DNA of 64,000 nt. Origin: Tubiluchus corallicola (taxonomy: Eukaryota > Priapulida > Priapulimorpha > Priapulimorphida > Tubiluchidae). Below are positions 47,521 through 64,000 of this stretch, piece by piece. Each line of letters starts with the position of its first letter. Within the stretch, counting starts at the first letter, position 1. Position numbers and translations under genes: made by a program. The DNA is taken from contig JAQGDQ010000158.1 of assembly GCA_030141605.1 (NCBI GenBank), positions 248,001 to 312,000 on the forward strand, written 5' to 3'. The notes under the pieces were generated by a model that saw only the letters and a list, made by a program, of their open reading frames with translations, was not told the DNA's origin and searched no databases.

Positions 47521-49869
47521 AACATTCTAGCCCTCAAGAGCAACAATTCTTTGGGAAGAGCCAAAATTGTCAACATATTACTCACGCATGCGCAATCGTG
47601 TCATCTGTTCTTGTAAAACTTTAGTTTACTGGCTATAGCTTTTAGTTCAATTACTGTTTTGACCTGTTGTTCTTTATCGCCGCGGGCAGGACGACATATT
47701 AGCATGCCTAGTCAACCTCTGTCAATTGGTACCACAGTTAACGGTTACTTTAGGTTCGTTCAACCGTTAATTACCGCTGTTTCGCAACTTGGCTGGCCAC
47801 GTCTGCTTGTCCTGATGCACTCTTAAAGCTATTGCTTAATACTTATACAGTTGTACTTATAGACCTAAGAGAGGGTGGTGACTCTATAACATGACCGAAA
47901 AATGTTGTATTATAAAGACAGCCTGTAGGAATTTGTACGTTTCAGGGCTCCGTCCTCTCTATCAACAGCTCTTTGTACACAGATGTAATTACAAAACAGT
48001 TGTACCGCATATGCAGCCACCAACATGTAAGTGACTGAAAACGAAACGGTTTTTTTGTGTATGAAATTGGCAACAAGGATGTGTGGTTTTTTTCACTTTC
48101 ATTTTCTGGAGGTTCTTGCAGTTTTGGCCGTTCAAAGTACATCACTGGAAGGTATGTTGCGCTACGTTCCTGTTTAGCACTACTTAAATTAATCCAAATA
48201 AAAAATACAAAGACAGATAGATAAATAGTTAGATAGTTAGATGGATGAATGGGTCTCTAGAATTCCTTGGTCTTTCAAACCAATATGTAACCTCGTCACC
48301 ATATCTGCAGTAGACGCGATACTGCTAACATATTATGAGCAACTGTTCTTGCAGCCATCTTGAAATCCTTAATGGCAGTTATAAGGGCTTTTAAGCATTA
48401 GGTGTGGATTCGTTGAAGCCAAAATCATCGTCTGATCAAATCTATTAAGTTGGCGGCAGCCATTCAGTGCCGACTATCTTGAAAAAGGTAGCAAATTTGG
48501 ATGATTTTCGATTGGCAGATAATAACAATAAACAAAACAAAAATATTAATAACATTAAAACTGTCACAAATGGCATGATTTTAACAGAATTTAAAGCCGA
48601 AAAAGCCCCAGATCATTTTTGCCATTTCGAAAAAAGGTTGTAAAATTGAGCGGTCACCATTCACAGATGTCTACGCAATTTTTTATGATGACTGCTGGCT
48701 TCTTTTATAAATTCAAAAGTTCCTATGGAAGTTAGTTCAGAAACTGGATTACGTGGCTATCAGTGATACGTGCAGGTAAACAGACTCTCCGGTGTACAGC
48801 AAGCTTTGTTTGCACCAGTCATCGTTGAAACATCGCCATTAAAACTTAGGATCCGCAGTGTCAAGTGCTCCTCTGAGAATTTTGAGCATTAATCCTGGTA
48901 ATGTGTTGACTTAGGTAGAATATGTGACTGTTATGCGAATTATTATGTAAGATTATTTTATTGGTTTTCCAGTATAAAGCCCAAAAAGCTGCATGATACA
49001 GCAGGTTAAAATTTAGACTATAATTTCAAAGAACAATTAACCATTTGCAGCACTGATTTGGCACTGAAAGTCACAAATTTTGCTTGTAGACACAACAGAC
49101 TGCTCTTTAATATTCTACTAACACGATCTCGCACGGGAATTGATATTTTGTCTTGTTTCTTTGTTGAAACTGCTATGGATCTACGGTTACAACATTCAGT
49201 CACAGGCCACAGTTCTGGAATCGAATTTTACGTAATATAATTTCAAAATTTATACCTTGAGTAAGAAACACATAAATGTTTTTTAACATAATGCAAGTTA
49301 AAATTATTACATTTTTTTCTTAAAAATTATTATTAGATGTGATGAAAATTTTAAGCAGTAGGCCTAACTATTAACAAATAGCCAGGCAGAGCTGTTTTTG
49401 TCTTTTTTATTGTTTTTTATCGAAATTTTATAGGATTTTATAGACATTTCTTCATAAACGATGTAAAAGCTGCATAATTATTTGAACTCGTTAACGTTTT
49501 GGTCAAGTTTAAATTACAATTAATAAGACAATGCGAGTCTGTAAAAGATCACAATGCGTCATCTATCTACAAAAAGAACATCTAAGTTCTACAACATTCA
49601 AAGATGTTTTATTGGATCCTGCTACTGACTTTACAGTATCTCCACAACCAAAGACAGGCAGCCGCGCTATTGGTGGACGGTAGTGGTACTGTTGGTGTCG
49701 ACATCAGTTGTGGTTGTGGTGATATTGTTATGGTGTTCCTGTTTGGAAGTGGTGTTACATTTACCAATCTGACGTGGTGTTGGTGGTGGCGGTGGTGGTG
49801 GTGGCGTGGGCAGTGGCAGTGGTACATGCCTTTAAGAAGTTATCAGCATAAATTTTGCTGTTTTTTCAG

Positions 49870-64000
<14,131 letters not shown>

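Overview
This window looks like nuclear DNA from an invertebrate animal. It is AT-rich and most genes are split by GT-AG introns. It carries decayed non-LTR retrotransposons, hAT-like and pogo/Tigger-like miniature transposons, foldback palindromes and long microsatellites. I see no bacterial operon, CRISPR array, rRNA gene or convincing tRNA gene. The phylum cannot be named from the sequence.

Four protein-coding genes are supported. (1) 2840-6928, minus strand, partial: five exons of a nuclear protein with an N-terminal DEK_C domain and a charged tail, of the UAF30/SPP27 (SWIB) type; its 3' end lies off the left edge. (2) 17099-28219, minus strand: one uninterrupted 3706-residue ORF with an N-terminal membrane segment, a long acidic low-complexity region, about 1190 residues of GxPLYxDxx nonapeptide-like repeats, and a C-terminal MYND-like zinc-binding module followed by a domain like that of the AJM1/ajm-1 apical-junction family. 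(3) 33144-36948, minus strand: a complete four-exon MEPCE/BCDIN3-type 7SK snRNA capping methyltransferase. (4) 43722 (or 49870) to 63229, plus strand, partial at both ends: a TTLL4-like tubulin polyglutamylase whose nine confident exons join in phase, plus one candidate upstream exon. Its usual Mg-binding EVN motif reads EVT.

Layout: 1-7 kb holds gene 1, whose introns contain a 479-bp hAT-type element and a 450-bp pogo-type element. 7-17 kb is intergenic, with hairpins, a degenerate minisatellite split by a pogo-type element, and an 836-bp TIR element inside a LINE tail. 17-28 kb is the giant gene. 28-33 kb is intergenic. 33-37 kb is the MEPCE gene, with a 31-bp minisatellite in its last intron. 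37-43.7 kb holds foldbacks, a (CAAA)n tract and an LTR-like 405-bp tandem duplication. 43.7-64 kb is the TTLL4-like gene, whose introns hold two LINE remnants (one split by a 72-bp hAT-type MITE), an element bracketed by ATAATGTAATAA motifs, and a 760-bp compound GGTAGT repeat.

The four genes do not form an evident pathway. They are a transcription-associated nuclear factor, a cell-junction-like scaffold, a 7SK RNP modifier and a tubulin-modifying enzyme. All exon joins were made by hand from splice consensus, reading phase and remembered family patterns; no search was run.
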